Source of the DNA: Cytobacillus dafuensis
Lineage (GTDB): Bacteria; Bacillota; Bacilli; Bacillales; Cytobacillaceae
NCBI RefSeq assembly: GCF_007995155.1
Contig: NZ_CP042593.1
Span: forward strand, 1,778,001-1,842,000
Direction of reading: 5' to 3'
Length of the DNA: 64,000 nt
Within the stretch, counting starts at the first letter, position 1; every line of letters begins with the position of its first letter. The notes below the pieces were generated by a model. It saw nothing but the letters and a program-made list of their open reading frames with translations, was not told the DNA's origin and did not search any database. Positions 53,646-63,309 of this stretch are shown here, piece after piece. The translations under genes were made by a program, and so were the position numbers.

Positions 53646-54392
53646 ATGCTAAGTTTTTTGTTTGTTGCAAAAAAGAGAAAAAAAACACTAGAAGAAACAG
53701 TTATTTTAATACAGCAGGGTGATTCTGCACTACAAAATGACCTAATCCAATCATACAAGCCATTTATTGCTAAAACCGTCTCTTCAGTATGCAAAAGATA
53801 CATACATGAATCTGACGATGAATTTAGCATTGGCCTTATTGCTTTTAATGAAGCTATTCAAAAATACAGTCATGATAAAGGGAGCTCATTAATTAGCTTT
53901 GCTGAAGTAATTATTAAGAGAAGGGTTATTGATTATATACGAAAGCAAGTAAAATACCAGAATCTTAAATTAGACATTGATGTAAGTCAAGGTGATGAGG
54001 ATCAAATTGCCACCACAATTGAAAACGAACTCTCCATAGAACAATATAATAAGAAGACAGAAGAAGAACTGCGCAGAGAAGAAATTCTTCAATTTACTGA
54101 ATTACTCCGCCAATATAATTTATCCTTTTCAGATTTGATTGAACAATCGCCTAAGCATGCAGATGCTAGAAAAAATGCAATGAACATAGCTAGAATCATT
54201 TGTGAAAATGAAGAACTTAAACAGGTTTTACTTGAAAAGAAAAGACTTCCTATAAAACAGCTTGAAGACCATGTTTCGCTAAGCAGAAAGACGATAGAAA
54301 GAAATAGAAAGTACATAATTGCCATTTCCCTAATATTAATTAGCGATTATGTATATTTAAAGGATTATATCAAAGGGGTGCTGGAAACGTGA
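53646..54392 (+). CDS. sigI: RNA polymerase sigma-I factor
   Basis: A 248-residue sigma-I family protein. The N-terminal sigma region 2 is clear (LQNDLIQSYKPFIAKTVSSVCKRYIHESDDEFSIGLIAFNEAIQKYSHDKGSSLISFAEVIIKRRVIDYIRKQ). The C-terminal part (about 150-240) is the sigma-I-specific domain with KTIERNRKYIIAI. In B. subtilis SigI responds to heat and cell wall defects. Its TGA overlaps the GTG of rsgI by four bases, so the two are translationally coupled. Confidence 0.93.
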   Translation: MLSFLFVAKKRKKTLEETVILIQQGDSALQNDLIQSYKPFIAKTVSSVCKRYIHESDDEFSIGLIAFNEAIQKYSHDKGSSLISFAEVIIKRRVIDYIRKQVKYQNLKLDIDVSQGDEDQIATTIENELSIEQYNKKTEEELRREEILQFTELLRQYNLSFSDLIEQSPKHADARKNAMNIARIICENEELKQVLLEKKRLPIKQLEDHVSLSRKTIERNRKYIIAISLILISDYVYLKDYIKGVLET

Positions 54393-55573
54393 AAACAGGA
54401 ATAATTATGGAAGTAAATGAACGTTTTTTGACGCTGATAACCCCAGATGGTGAATTTCTACGTGCTCGAAAGCTTGATAGAGATTATCGAATTGGGCAGG
54501 AAATTGATTTTTTTCCAATCAATCAAGAGGAAACAAAAAAGCAATCATTTTTTTCTATTTTCAATAGCTTTAAAGCAAAAACTGCTTTTGCAGCTGCTTT
54601 AATATTCATGTTAGTGAGTGTAACATTACTCCCTTTCTTCGGTAATAATAAGGTATACGCCTATATGTCAATCGATATTAACCCAAGTATTGAACTTGGT
54701 GTCAATAAAAAGTTCCAAGTCGTTGAAATCCTTCCATATAATGAAGATGGAAAAGAAATAGTTAATCAATTACATGATTGGAAAAAGAAAGATATCCATG
54801 AATTAACAAATGAAATTTTTCAAGAAATTAAAGCGCGCGGTTACACAAAAAATAATCATGAAATCGTGATTGGTACAGCTTATGAAAAAAAGGGTCAACA
54901 GAAAGAAGAAAATCAGCAGTGGGAGAAAGAAATTGCTGAAATTAGAAATGAATTAAAAAATGAAAACCTAGAATTAAAAATTGTTAATGGCTCAATTGAA
55001 GAAAGGAATAAAGCGAACGATATGGGGCTTACAATGGGCCTTTATAAAGAGAAAGAAAATAAAGAAAAAGAAATGCGATTAGAAAAAGAAAACAAAGTCA
55101 AGGAAGAAAAAGCAAAACAAAAAGTGTTGAAAAATGAAGTAAGCGATCAGCAGAGAGCGAACGAAATCAGGGAAAACGAAAAGCAAGAAGAGAAAGATAA
55201 TAGAGAAATGCATAAGCAAACAGAGAAGGAAATTAGAGAAAAGGATAAGCAAATAGAGAAAGAAAATAGAGAAAGAGAAAAAAAAATTGAAACAGTAATT
55301 AGGGAAAGACATAAGCAAACAGAGAAGGAAAATAGAGAAAGTAAAAAGCAAATAGAGAATGAAAACAAAGAACGAAATAAGCAAATAGAGAAAGAAAATA
55401 AAGAAAGAGAAAAACAAATGGAAAAAGAAAATGATAAAAAGGAACAGCATATAGAAAAAGAAGGAATAGAAAAACAAAAAGAAATTAAAAAAGAAAATAA
55501 ACAAATTGAAAAGCAAAAAATAAAGGAAGAAAAACAAAATCAAAAACAAAATCATCAAGATAATGACGATTAA
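54389..55573 (+). CDS. rsgI: Anti-sigma-I factor RsgI with K/E-rich extracytoplasmic tail
   Basis: A 394-residue transmembrane anti-sigma factor. Residues 1-48 are the RsgI_N cytoplasmic domain that holds SigI. A transmembrane helix spans about 65-84. Residues 90-200 are the conserved juxtamembrane domain with SIDINPSIEL; cleavage between Asn98 and Pro99 is the known autoproteolysis site type in this family. Residues about 205-394 are a low-complexity tail of EKENRE/KQIEKE-type repeats, presumably disordered and acting as the wall-facing sensor. GTG start coupled to sigI. Confidence 0.92.
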   Translation: MKTGIIMEVNERFLTLITPDGEFLRARKLDRDYRIGQEIDFFPINQEETKKQSFFSIFNSFKAKTAFAAALIFMLVSVTLLPFFGNNKVYAYMSIDINPSIELGVNKKFQVVEILPYNEDGKEIVNQLHDWKKKDIHELTNEIFQEIKARGYTKNNHEIVIGTAYEKKGQQKEENQQWEKEIAEIRNELKNENLELKIVNGSIEERNKANDMGLTMGLYKEKENKEKEMRLEKENKVKEEKAKQKVLKNEVSDQQRANEIRENEKQEEKDNREMHKQTEKEIREKDKQIEKENREREKKIETVIRERHKQTEKENRESKKQIENENKERNKQIEKENKEREKQMEKENDKKEQHIEKEGIEKQKEIKKENKQIEKQKIKEEKQNQKQNHQDNDD

Positions 55574-55587
55574 CGTAAGTTGAGATG

Positions 55588-55618
55588 AAAAAAAGTGCCG
55601 CATGAGGCACTTTTTTTC
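55588..55618. terminator. Bidirectional terminator
   Basis: AAAAAAGTGCC pairs with GGCACTTTTTTT around GCATGA. It ends rsgI and the convergent SASP gene. Confidence 0.85.
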
Positions 55619-55620
55619 AT

Positions 55621-55821
55621 TTATTTATTATTAATACCATTCATTTGTGCTTGCGCTTGCTTAACTAATCTCTTTGTAATTTCTCCGCCTACTGAACCAT
55701 TGGCACGAGAGACAGTATCAGAACCTAAATGGACACCAAACTCTTGGGCAATTTCATATTTAACTTGATCTAGATATTGCTCTATTCCAGGAACTAATAG
55801 CTTATTTGTGCTATTTGCCAT
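55621..55821 (-). CDS. Small acid-soluble spore protein, alpha/beta type (second)
   Basis: A 66-residue SASP starting [12 protein letters not shown] (ATG 55821, GGAG 9 bases upstream). It contains [34 protein letters not shown], the same GPR-cleavage and DNA-binding blocks as the SASP at 30881. Forespore-expressed DNA protectant. Confidence 0.96.
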   Translation of the reverse strand: MANSTNKLLVPGIEQYLDQVKYEIAQEFGVHLGSDTVSRANGSVGGEITKRLVKQAQAQMNGINNK

Positions 55822-56030
55822 TTTTTTCATCTCCAATCAATTTTATAACAGAGGATATTTTTCTCTGTAAATGTAGTATGATTAAAAATGGCCATTTAAT
55901 AAGTGGAAATATTTTTCCTTAAGCAGCATTTTTAACATATGCTTAACGAAAAAAAGCTTATATGTCTTTCATAAAGTAGAGATTTTCATTATGATAGAGG
56001 ATATGAAAAAAATGAAGGGAATTGTAATTC

Positions 56031-57398
56031 ATGTGGAGAAAGGTAAGAGTCAGATTAGGTAAATTATCTCCGGCTCAAGTAATTACAAGTTATTATTTAC
56101 TTGCAGTAACGGTTTCAGTATTGCTTTTAAGCATACCTTACGTACATAAGCCAGGAGTGGAAATTGATTTTATTGATACTGTATTTACTGCTGTTAGCGC
56201 TGTGAGTGTTACAGGTTTGACAGTAGTTGATATATCACAAACATATAGTATATTTGGTTATTTTGTTATTATGGCCATATTGCAATTTGGTGGTCTTGGA
56301 ATTATGGCGCTTGGTACCTTTTTTTGGATGTTATTTGGCAGAAAAATTGGCCTGAGAAGCCGCCGTCTAATTATGGCTGATCATAATCAAATCACATTAT
56401 CCGGACTAGTTCATTTGATTAGAGAAATTATTAAAATTATGCTGCTTATTGAGTTGGTTGGTGCACTCATCTTAGGTTTTCATTTTTTGAAATATTATCC
56501 AACATGGGAAGAAGCATTTCTTCATGGATTATTTGCTTCTGTTAGTGCGACAACAAACGCTGGAATGGATATTAGAGGAGCATCCCTTGTTCCATTTGCT
56601 GGTGATTATTTTGTCCAATTAATTAATATTATATTAATCATACTAGGAGCTATTGGTTTCCCTGTCTTAATTGAAGTTAAGGAATATTTATTTAGAAAGA
56701 AAACTGATATGGAGGAAGTCCAATTTCGCTTTTCTTTGTTTACAAAAATAACAACCATCACATATGCTGGTCTCCTTATCTTAGGGACAGTGCTAATTTT
56801 GATATTAGAATTTCAGCATTATTTTAAAGGAATGACATGGCATAAAAGCTTTTTCTACGCATTTTTTCAATCAGCATCAACAAGAAGTGCTGGACTTTCA
56901 ACTATGGATATCAGTGAATTTTCAATGCCAACATTATTGGTTTTGAGTATTCTCATGTTTATCGGTGCCTCTCCAAGTTCTGTAGGAGGTGGTATTCGTA
57001 CAACAACTTTTGCTTTAAACATATTATTTATTTATCACTTTGCTAAAGGAAATCGTGATATCAAAATTTTTAATAGAGAGCTTCATCAAGATGATATTTT
57101 AAAATCATTAGCTATTACGCTTTTGGCTATCGTGATGTGTTTTACCTCTGTAGTCCTATTATGCATTTCTGACGGTCAGCATGATCTTATTGCCATAGTC
57201 CTTGAGGTTTGCTCTGCTTTTGGTACTACAGGCTTATCAATGGGGATCACACCAGATCTTAGTGTTTTTGGAAAATGTATATTAATGATTTTGATGTTTA
57301 TCGGCAGAATCGGATTAACTTCCTTCTTGTTTATTATTGGAGGAAAAGAAAAGAAAGCAAATTATCATTATCCAAAAGAACGAGTGATTACAGGATAA
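56031..57398 (+). CDS. Ktr-type potassium uptake membrane subunit (KtrB/KtrD family)
   Basis: A 455-residue TrkH/KtrB family protein made of four pore modules. Filter-loop motifs are visible: SVTGLTVVDIS (about 58-68), TTNAGMDIRG (about 178), STRSAGLSTM (about 282) and AFGTTGLSMG (about 402). It would form a Na+-dependent K+ channel with a separate cytoplasmic KtrA/KtrC RCK subunit, which is not encoded nearby; that is typical of ktrD. KtrB versus KtrD is not resolved. Terminator downstream. Confidence 0.9.
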   Translation: MWRKVRVRLGKLSPAQVITSYYLLAVTVSVLLLSIPYVHKPGVEIDFIDTVFTAVSAVSVTGLTVVDISQTYSIFGYFVIMAILQFGGLGIMALGTFFWMLFGRKIGLRSRRLIMADHNQITLSGLVHLIREIIKIMLLIELVGALILGFHFLKYYPTWEEAFLHGLFASVSATTNAGMDIRGASLVPFAGDYFVQLINIILIILGAIGFPVLIEVKEYLFRKKTDMEEVQFRFSLFTKITTITYAGLLILGTVLILILEFQHYFKGMTWHKSFFYAFFQSASTRSAGLSTMDISEFSMPTLLVLSILMFIGASPSSVGGGIRTTTFALNILFIYHFAKGNRDIKIFNRELHQDDILKSLAITLLAIVMCFTSVVLLCISDGQHDLIAIVLEVCSAFGTTGLSMGITPDLSVFGKCILMILMFIGRIGLTSFLFIIGGKEKKANYHYPKERVITG

Positions 57399-57440
57399 GT
57401 ATTACGATACAATAGTTTTTATTAATGAAATCATAATATC

Positions 57441-57479
57441 AAAAAATCCGGGATCGAAGTGGCGATTCCGGATTTTTTG
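57441..57479 (+). terminator. Terminator after the Ktr-type gene
   Basis: AAAAAATCCGGGATCG pairs with CGATTCCGGATTTTTT; the T-run closes the 3' arm. Confidence 0.88.
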
Positions 57480-57533
57480 ATTAGAACTTCCATCAATTCT
57501 AATTTCTAACCTCTAATTTTTGAAAAATGCTTC

Positions 57534-57884
57534 TTAATCAGTTCCTTTACTAACATCATGTGTAGGGTGCATAAAAGGGCTTGCTTGTGGACGTTTTTTT
57601 TGTTCCAATAATTCTTTGTTCTCAGTTGTATTCCAGCCAATATCATTAGTCGGATGCACCCATTCATCACCTGACATAATGGATGGATCAGTTTCATCAC
57701 TCCAATTTTCCAATGGGGAATTTTCAGAAGCGTAGAAGCTGTCACCAATTACGACTCCTTGAGAGTTTTCGAAAGGTGGCTTCATTTGAATACCTGTTCC
57801 CTTGAAGCTTGGAGCTTCAATTTGATGTGGAAGGGTTTCATCTATTCCTAATTTTGTTAACTTAACTTCCTTTTTCTTTTTCAA
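57534..57884 (-). CDS. DUF3905-like small protein
   Basis: A 116-residue soluble, polar protein with no signal peptide. The stretches VVIGDSFYASENSPLENWSDETDPSIMSGDEWVHPTNDIGW and MHPTHDVSKGTD show a twice-used HPTxD motif. I believe this is the DUF3905 family found in spore formers, but assign it with moderate confidence. AAGGAAGGAA precedes the ATG. Confidence 0.65.
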   Translation of the reverse strand: MKKKKEVKLTKLGIDETLPHQIEAPSFKGTGIQMKPPFENSQGVVIGDSFYASENSPLENWSDETDPSIMSGDEWVHPTNDIGWNTTENKELLEQKKRPQASPFMHPTHDVSKGTD

Positions 57885-58054
57885 ATGTGTTCCTTCCTTT
57901 CTATGTGGCTTGTCAAAATATACTACTAGGTTTTGTTTTAAGACTCATTTTATGAGTATGATCAATTTAAATTTTTAGGAAGAGTAATGAATGAATAAAT
58001 AATGCTAGTGGGTAGAAAATAAGATGGAATCATTTCTTTAGGAGGATGCAAAAA

Positions 58055-58219
58055 ATGGCTAAGAGAAAAGCCCAATTTGATGCAGTAGAAAAATATACAA
58101 AAACCCCGAAGAAGAATTTACAGGAAACGGAATTCTCTGCAGAATTTAGTCAAGGAGAAAATCCGATGAAAGGGGCAAACCGTAATTCTAAGCAGGGAAG
58201 AAAGGGGAGATCTAAATGA
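58055..58219 (+). CDS. Small basic protein, probably spore-associated
   Basis: A 54-codon ORF too short for usual gene callers. AGGAGG lies 8 bases before the ATG. The peptide begins MAKRKAQFDAVEKYTKTPKK, has an acidic centre (ETEFSAEFSQGE) and a basic end (KQGRKGRSK). The composition resembles minor small acid-soluble spore proteins and YfhD-like peptides, without a confident match. TGA overlaps the ATG of the next ORF by four bases. Confidence 0.6.
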   Translation: MAKRKAQFDAVEKYTKTPKKNLQETEFSAEFSQGENPMKGANRNSKQGRKGRSK

Positions 58220-58356
58220 AAAAAAATAAAAACATGAAGGCAAAAGAAACGGCAAATCTTGAAATAGGAATGGAATTTGGAGACATAAATGCGAGTAAGC
58301 AATACGAGGTTCCATTTATGAATGAGGATAAAGGAAAGAGGAAGAATAAAAAATAA
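58216..58356 (+). CDS. Second small basic protein in the same operon
   Basis: A 46-codon ORF starting at ATG 58216, overlapping ATGA with the upstream stop. It begins MKKNKNMKAKETANLEIGMEFG and ends in a Lys/Arg-rich tail. The ORF runs exactly to a terminator at 58358. The overlap and shared LEIGMEFG / QETEFSAEFS pattern support a real two-gene unit. Function unknown. Confidence 0.55.
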   Translation: MKKNKNMKAKETANLEIGMEFGDINASKQYEVPFMNEDKGKRKNKK

Positions 58357-58357
58357 A

Positions 58358-58384
58358 AAAACCGGCTTCTTTGCCGGTTTTATT
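58358..58384. terminator. Bidirectional terminator
   Basis: AAAACCGGC (58358-58366) pairs with GCCGGTTTT (58373-58381). It serves the two small genes and the convergent radical SAM gene. Confidence 0.88.
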
Positions 58385-60144
58385 TATTCACTCCATTTGT
58401 CATCTGCCGAGAAAATAGCTGTTTTTTCATTTGAGGGATCAAAATAGATTAGGATGGTTGTATCCTTTTTTTCGATCTCTCCGGTAGTCAGGTATTTATC
58501 CAAATTAAATGAAAGCTTTTCAATTAATGTGTGTTTGTATAATTCCTTTTCATTAAGCTCTAGTTTTAGAAACTCAGGACCCAATCGTGAAGGGTTTTTT
58601 AAGATATTCTGATAGATAGAAGACCTTTGTGATTTTTCATAACTAGAAGAGGATCCCCACCATGGCTTTCTTGGCTTATATTTTTGCCTAGAAAGATAAT
58701 CATACTTCATTAGTCCTTCAGCAATATTTAAGCTGGCAATATTTTTATCTTGAAGAAATTCATAAAGGCGTTTGAATAGATCCTCTAATTGGTGGCCAAT
58801 TCTTGACCAGCCTTTTTCTTCCCAAAAGCTGCCGAAATCCTGAAAGAAATCAAATGGAGATGGGAATGTTTCTGTTACAAGATATTCGATGGTAAAATCC
58901 ATTCGATGATCATTCCAATATTTTTCTAGAACATCCTCAACTTGTTTTATACGGATAATATCATCGAATGAAAGTACATTATTCCCCAGCATTTCGTATG
59001 GTGAATGGTCCATATAAATGTATTTATGTTGTTCAGCCCGTAAGCGAAGTCCTGTTCCTCTCAAAAGCTTTAGGAAGCCAAGCTGCAGCTCTTCAGGTCT
59101 CATAGCAAATACATCATTGAATGTCTTTCTAAAGGAATGATAATCTTCTTCAGGAAGTCCAGCGATTAGATCGAGATGCTGATCGATTTTCCCTCCATTT
59201 TTCACCATTGTGACTGTTCGAGTAAGCTTTTCGAAGTTCTGTTTTCTCATTACCAGCTCATTCGTGTAATCATTTGTAGATTGAACTCCAATTTCGAATC
59301 GGAATAAGCCAGCAGGGGCTTCATTATTTAAAAACTCAATAACCTCTGGCCGCATAATATCAGCGGTAATCTCAAATTGGAATACAGTACCTGGCAAATG
59401 TTCATCAATAAGAAATTGAAACATTTCCATGGCATAGCTTCTGCTAATATTAAATGTACGGTCGACAAACTTAATGGTTTTCGCTCCATTTTGCATTAAA
59501 TAGCGAATATCCTCTTTAATTTTTTCCCGATCAAAGTATCGGACGCCTACTTCAATAGATGAAAGGCAGAACTGGCAGCTAAAAGGGCAGCCGCGGCTAG
59601 TCTCGATATAAGTAACCCGCTTTGAAAGGTGAGGAATATCCTCTTCAAATCTGAAAGGAGAAGGCAGCTCACGAAGATCCAGCTTGTTGCGCTGAGGATT
59701 TATTTTTATTTGGCTATCTTCGCGAAAAGCAATGCCATGAACATTTTCCAGCTTTAATTCTCCGCTAAGCTCAGTAAGCAATTGCTTGAATGTTTCTTCC
59801 CCTTCGCCAATAACAATAAAGTCAAAATCTTTGACCTTTTCCATCCATTCTAAAACATCGTAAGATACCTCAGGTCCTCCTACTATGATTTGGATAGCTG
59901 GGTTTATCTTTTTGATCATATTGATCACTTTAATCGTTTCTTCCATATTCCAGATATAACAGCTAAAACCAATCACATCAGGCTTTTTTTGTATTAAATC
60001 TGTCACAATATTCATAACAGGATCTTTAATCGTATATTCGGTAAGTTCAATATCAAAATCTGGCTTGGCATAAGCTTTTAAATAACGAATCGCAATATTT
60101 GTATGAATATATTTAGCATTCAATGTCGAGCAAATAATCTTCAT
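58384..60144 (-). CDS. B12-binding radical SAM protein (DUF4080 type)
   Basis: A 586-residue protein. Residues 1-130 form a cobalamin-binding Rossmann domain (MKIICSTLNAKYIHTNIAIRYL; VGGPEVSYD; VIGEGEETF) that lacks the DxHxxG motif. The radical SAM barrel (about 175-370) has the 4Fe-4S motif Cys186-x3-Cys190-x2-Cys193 (GCPFSCQFC). The C-terminal region is DUF4080-like. ATG 60144 is chosen (AAAGGAGT 8 bases away); the longer frame is non-coding. Likely a methyl- or rearrangement-type radical enzyme of unknown substrate. Confidence 0.85.
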   Translation of the reverse strand: MKIICSTLNAKYIHTNIAIRYLKAYAKPDFDIELTEYTIKDPVMNIVTDLIQKKPDVIGFSCYIWNMEETIKVINMIKKINPAIQIIVGGPEVSYDVLEWMEKVKDFDFIVIGEGEETFKQLLTELSGELKLENVHGIAFREDSQIKINPQRNKLDLRELPSPFRFEEDIPHLSKRVTYIETSRGCPFSCQFCLSSIEVGVRYFDREKIKEDIRYLMQNGAKTIKFVDRTFNISRSYAMEMFQFLIDEHLPGTVFQFEITADIMRPEVIEFLNNEAPAGLFRFEIGVQSTNDYTNELVMRKQNFEKLTRTVTMVKNGGKIDQHLDLIAGLPEEDYHSFRKTFNDVFAMRPEELQLGFLKLLRGTGLRLRAEQHKYIYMDHSPYEMLGNNVLSFDDIIRIKQVEDVLEKYWNDHRMDFTIEYLVTETFPSPFDFFQDFGSFWEEKGWSRIGHQLEDLFKRLYEFLQDKNIASLNIAEGLMKYDYLSRQKYKPRKPWWGSSSSYEKSQRSSIYQNILKNPSRLGPEFLKLELNEKELYKHTLIEKLSFNLDKYLTTGEIEKKDTTILIYFDPSNEKTAIFSADDKWSE

Positions 60145-60348
60145 TTTTGAAACTCCTTTAAGAGTAATGAAACAACAACATACTATTATAACGTATTGTT
60201 GACCAAATTGATAGAAGAGAAACCATGCAACACGATGCAAAACAAAGTGAAATCTTCCTTTAATTGATTATTAAGAAAAATTAGAATAAAATAAAGAATA
60301 TTCAAAAATATCAACGAGAAGAAATTTATATAGGGAGAAGGTTGCCAT

Positions 60349-61065
60349 ATGAAAGTAAGCCTATTTGCTACGTGTTTAGTCGATATGTTCCAAAGTAAGG
60401 TTGGAAAAGCAACTGTGGAAGTATTAGAACGGCTTGGATGCGAGATTGATTTTCCAGAATCACAGGTTTGCTGTGGCCAGCCTAGCTTTAATAGCGGCTA
60501 TGTAAAGGAATCAATGGAAGCGATGAAGAGAATGATTGAGGCTTTCAAAGATTCAGAGTATGTCGTTGCACCATCAGGATCGTGCGCTTATATGTTACAT
60601 GAATATCCCCAAATTTTCAAAGGAGACCCGATATGGGAACAAAAGGCGAAGGCACTTTCAGAAAAAACATATGAATTAACACAATTTATCGTTGATGTCA
60701 TGAAAGTTGAAGATGTTGGAGCACGATTAGAAGGGAGAGCTACCTTCCATACCTCCTGTCATATGACGAGATTATTAGGGGTGAAAGAGGCACCAATGAA
60801 ACTATTAAGTCATGTAGAAGGGCTTGAATTCACTGAACTGCCTGGTAAGCATTATTGCTGTGGGTTTGGAGGAACATTCTCTGTGAAAATGGCACAAATA
60901 TCTGAGCAAATGGTAGATGAAAAGGTTCATCATGTAGAAGAAACGAAGGCCGATTTCTTAATAGGTGCTGATGGAGGTTGCCTAATGAACATTGGGGGAC
61001 GTATCGATCGGAAAGAAAAACCTATTAAAGTAATGCATATTGCTGAAGTGCTAAATAGCCGTTAA
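60349..61065 (+). CDS. lutA: L-lactate utilization protein LutA
   Basis: A 238-residue CCG-domain iron-sulfur protein (two cysteine-rich domains), with Cys41-Cys42 ([10 protein letters not shown]) and Cys170-Cys171 (CCGFGGTFS). In B. subtilis LutA, LutB and LutC together oxidise L-lactate to pyruvate. AGGGAGAAGG precedes the ATG. First gene of lutABC; no lutR or lactate permease gene is next to it. Confidence 0.93.
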   Translation: MKVSLFATCLVDMFQSKVGKATVEVLERLGCEIDFPESQVCCGQPSFNSGYVKESMEAMKRMIEAFKDSEYVVAPSGSCAYMLHEYPQIFKGDPIWEQKAKALSEKTYELTQFIVDVMKVEDVGARLEGRATFHTSCHMTRLLGVKEAPMKLLSHVEGLEFTELPGKHYCCGFGGTFSVKMAQISEQMVDEKVHHVEETKADFLIGADGGCLMNIGGRIDRKEKPIKVMHIAEVLNSR

Positions 61066-61104
61066 GAAGGATGAAAACTAAATTTTTTCATAAAGGGGGT
61101 CAAA

Positions 61105-62532
61105 ATGGTGGCTATGAAAATAGGCAATGATCATTTTAATGAGAGAGTCGATGCTGGAATTAACAATGCCTTTATGAGAGGAGCTGTTTCTTTAGGTCAA
61201 GAAAGGCTTCAAACTAGGCGGCTTTTGGCTGCTGAGGAGCTAGGAAACTGGGAGGAATGGCGCTCACTTGGAGAAGAAATCAGGCAGCATGTTCTTGATA
61301 ACTTAGATTTCTATTTATTTCAGTTAAGTGAGAATGTGACGAATAGAGGTGGACATGTATTTTTTGCGGAAACAACAGAAGAAGCAAGACAATATATTCG
61401 AGATGTTATTGAAAAGAAAAACGCGCACAAGATCGTGAAATCAAAGTCAATGGTTACCGAAGAAATTCATTTAAATGCCTGCCTAGAGGAAATAGGTTGT
61501 GAAGTGATAGAAACCGATTTAGGAGAATACATTTTACAGCTTGATGATCATGATCCACCTTCCCATATAGTTGCCCCTGCAATTCATAAGAATAAAGAGC
61601 AAATTAGGGATGTTTTCTCAAAAAAATTAAGCTATGAAAAAACAGAGAAACCAGAAGAATTAGCAGCACATGCCCGGAAAATGCTTCGGAAGGAGTTTTT
61701 GGCAGCTGATGTAGGGATTACAGGCTGCAATTTTGCAGTAGCGGAAACAGGTTCAATTACATTAGTAACAAATGAAGGGAATGCAGATCTTGTGACAGCT
61801 CTGCCGAAAACGCAAATTACTGTTATGGGGATGGAAAGACTTGTTCCAACATTTGAGGAAATGGAAGTTCTCGTAAGCTTATTAACAAGGAGTGCGGTTG
61901 GTCAAAAGCTTACAAGCTATATCACAGTTTTGACTGGACCTAGGTGTGAAGGGGAAATAGATGGTCCTGAAGATTTTCATCTAGTAATCGTGGATAATGG
62001 ACGGTCTAAAATACTTGGTGGTGAATTTCATTCCATTCTGCAATGCATTCGATGTGCAGCTTGTGTGAATGTTTGTCCAGTATACCGTCATGTTGGCGGA
62101 CATTCTTATGGATCTATTTACTCTGGGCCTATCGGAGCGGTGTTATCTCCATTATTAGGAGGGTATGAAGATTATAAGGAGCTACCTTATGCCTCGACAT
62201 TATGTGGCGCCTGTACAGAGGCATGCCCTGTGAAAATTCCATTACACGAGCTACTTCATAAACACCGACAAGTAATCGTCGAGCGGGAGGGAAAAGCGCC
62301 AATCTCAGAAAAAATGGCTATGAAAGCCTTTGGCCTTGGGGCAGCATCAGCATCAATATATAAAATTGGATCAAAGCTTGCACCAACTGCGATGAATCCC
62401 TTTACTGTTGGAGATAAAATTTCTAAAGGACCAGGTCCGCTAAAGGCTTGGACGGAAATTCGCGACTTTCCAGCGCCAAATAAAGAAAGATTTCGAGACT
62501 GGTTTAATAATCGCGATAAAGGGGGGAAATAA
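61105..62532 (+). CDS. lutB: L-lactate utilization iron-sulfur protein LutB
   Basis: A 475-residue protein with the LUD domain (about 60-300) and two ferredoxin-like 4Fe-4S clusters: Cys314, 317, 320 and 324 ([11 protein letters not shown]) and Cys367, 370 and 374 (CGACTEAC) with a further Cys nearby in the domain. It carries electrons from lactate oxidation toward the quinone pool. The ATG at 61105 (MVAMKIG) is four bases after AAAGGGGGT; the ATG at 61114 is an alternative. Four bases before lutC. Confidence 0.94.
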   Translation: MVAMKIGNDHFNERVDAGINNAFMRGAVSLGQERLQTRRLLAAEELGNWEEWRSLGEEIRQHVLDNLDFYLFQLSENVTNRGGHVFFAETTEEARQYIRDVIEKKNAHKIVKSKSMVTEEIHLNACLEEIGCEVIETDLGEYILQLDDHDPPSHIVAPAIHKNKEQIRDVFSKKLSYEKTEKPEELAAHARKMLRKEFLAADVGITGCNFAVAETGSITLVTNEGNADLVTALPKTQITVMGMERLVPTFEEMEVLVSLLTRSAVGQKLTSYITVLTGPRCEGEIDGPEDFHLVIVDNGRSKILGGEFHSILQCIRCAACVNVCPVYRHVGGHSYGSIYSGPIGAVLSPLLGGYEDYKELPYASTLCGACTEACPVKIPLHELLHKHRQVIVEREGKAPISEKMAMKAFGLGAASASIYKIGSKLAPTAMNPFTVGDKISKGPGPLKAWTEIRDFPAPNKERFRDWFNNRDKGGK

Positions 62533-62535
62533 GCA

Positions 62536-63255
62536 GTGAGTGGGGAAGTTCAAAACAGAGATGTATTCCTTCATAAAATTGCTCAACGTTTAGGGAGAAA
62601 TCAAGTGGCTAAAGCTGTAGAAAGGCCAATATGGAGCTTTCATCCACAGGATACAGTCTTAAAGGGTGCAAGCACAGATGAATTACTTGAGGTACTAATA
62701 AAGCAATGTAAAAGCATTCACACAGACATTTTTGTTACCAATAAAACAGGGTTATCAGAAGTATTAAATAATATTGTAATTGAGTTTGGCGGAGGATCGA
62801 TTGTAAGAGGGAAGGACCCTCGATTTGAAGAATATGGACTTTCACCTCTTTTTAATCAAATTTGGCCGAATGAAAATATCGACATTTATGAGTGGGACTC
62901 CACTAAAGATGATGTGAATATCAAAAATGCAGAGAAGGCAAGCATAGGGATAACTATTAGTGACATTACTTTAGCCGAATCAGGAACATCAGTCCTTTTC
63001 AGTAGTAAGGATAGAGGAAGAAGCATTAATTTCTTACCTTTAGCGTCAGTTATAATTATTCCAAAAAGCTCTACTGTCCCTCGTATGACTCAGGCAGCTA
63101 GACTCATAAGGGACAAAATAAAAAAAGGTGAGCATCTTTCCTCCTGCATAAATTTCATTACAGGTCCAAGCAACTCGGCAGATATTGAAATGAACTTAGT
63201 TGTCGGAGTACATGGGCCAGTGAAAGCTGCTTATGTCGTTGTAGAGGATGTATAA
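62536..63255 (+). CDS. lutC: L-lactate utilization protein LutC
   Basis: A 239-residue LUD-domain protein, the third component of the LutABC lactate oxidation complex. The core ASIGITISDITLAESGTSVLFSS and the C-terminal FITGPSNSADIEMNLVVGVHGP are family hallmarks. GTG start after AAGGGGGGAAAT, three bases from the lutB stop. A terminator follows at 63272. Confidence 0.93.
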   Translation: MSGEVQNRDVFLHKIAQRLGRNQVAKAVERPIWSFHPQDTVLKGASTDELLEVLIKQCKSIHTDIFVTNKTGLSEVLNNIVIEFGGGSIVRGKDPRFEEYGLSPLFNQIWPNENIDIYEWDSTKDDVNIKNAEKASIGITISDITLAESGTSVLFSSKDRGRSINFLPLASVIIIPKSSTVPRMTQAARLIRDKIKKGEHLSSCINFITGPSNSADIEMNLVVGVHGPVKAAYVVVEDV

Positions 63256-63271
63256 AGTAATTTAAATAAAA

Positions 63272-63292
63272 AAGTAGATTAAGAATCTACTT
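63272..63292. terminator. Terminator after lutC
   Basis: AAGTAGATT (63272-63280) pairs with AATCTACTT (63284-63292), A-run upstream. The T-run on the plus strand is weak; on the minus strand (ACTTTTTTATTT) it is strong, so it mainly ends the convergent acetyltransferase transcript. Confidence 0.65.
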
Positions 63293-63309
63293 GGAAAATA
63301 GAGTTATGG

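Noticed and set aside
55079-55603. 174-codon hydrophobic Phe/Leu-rich ORF on the minus strand
   Set aside because: It is the antisense reading of the K/E-rich rsgI tail; AAA/GAA codons read backwards give Phe/Leu.
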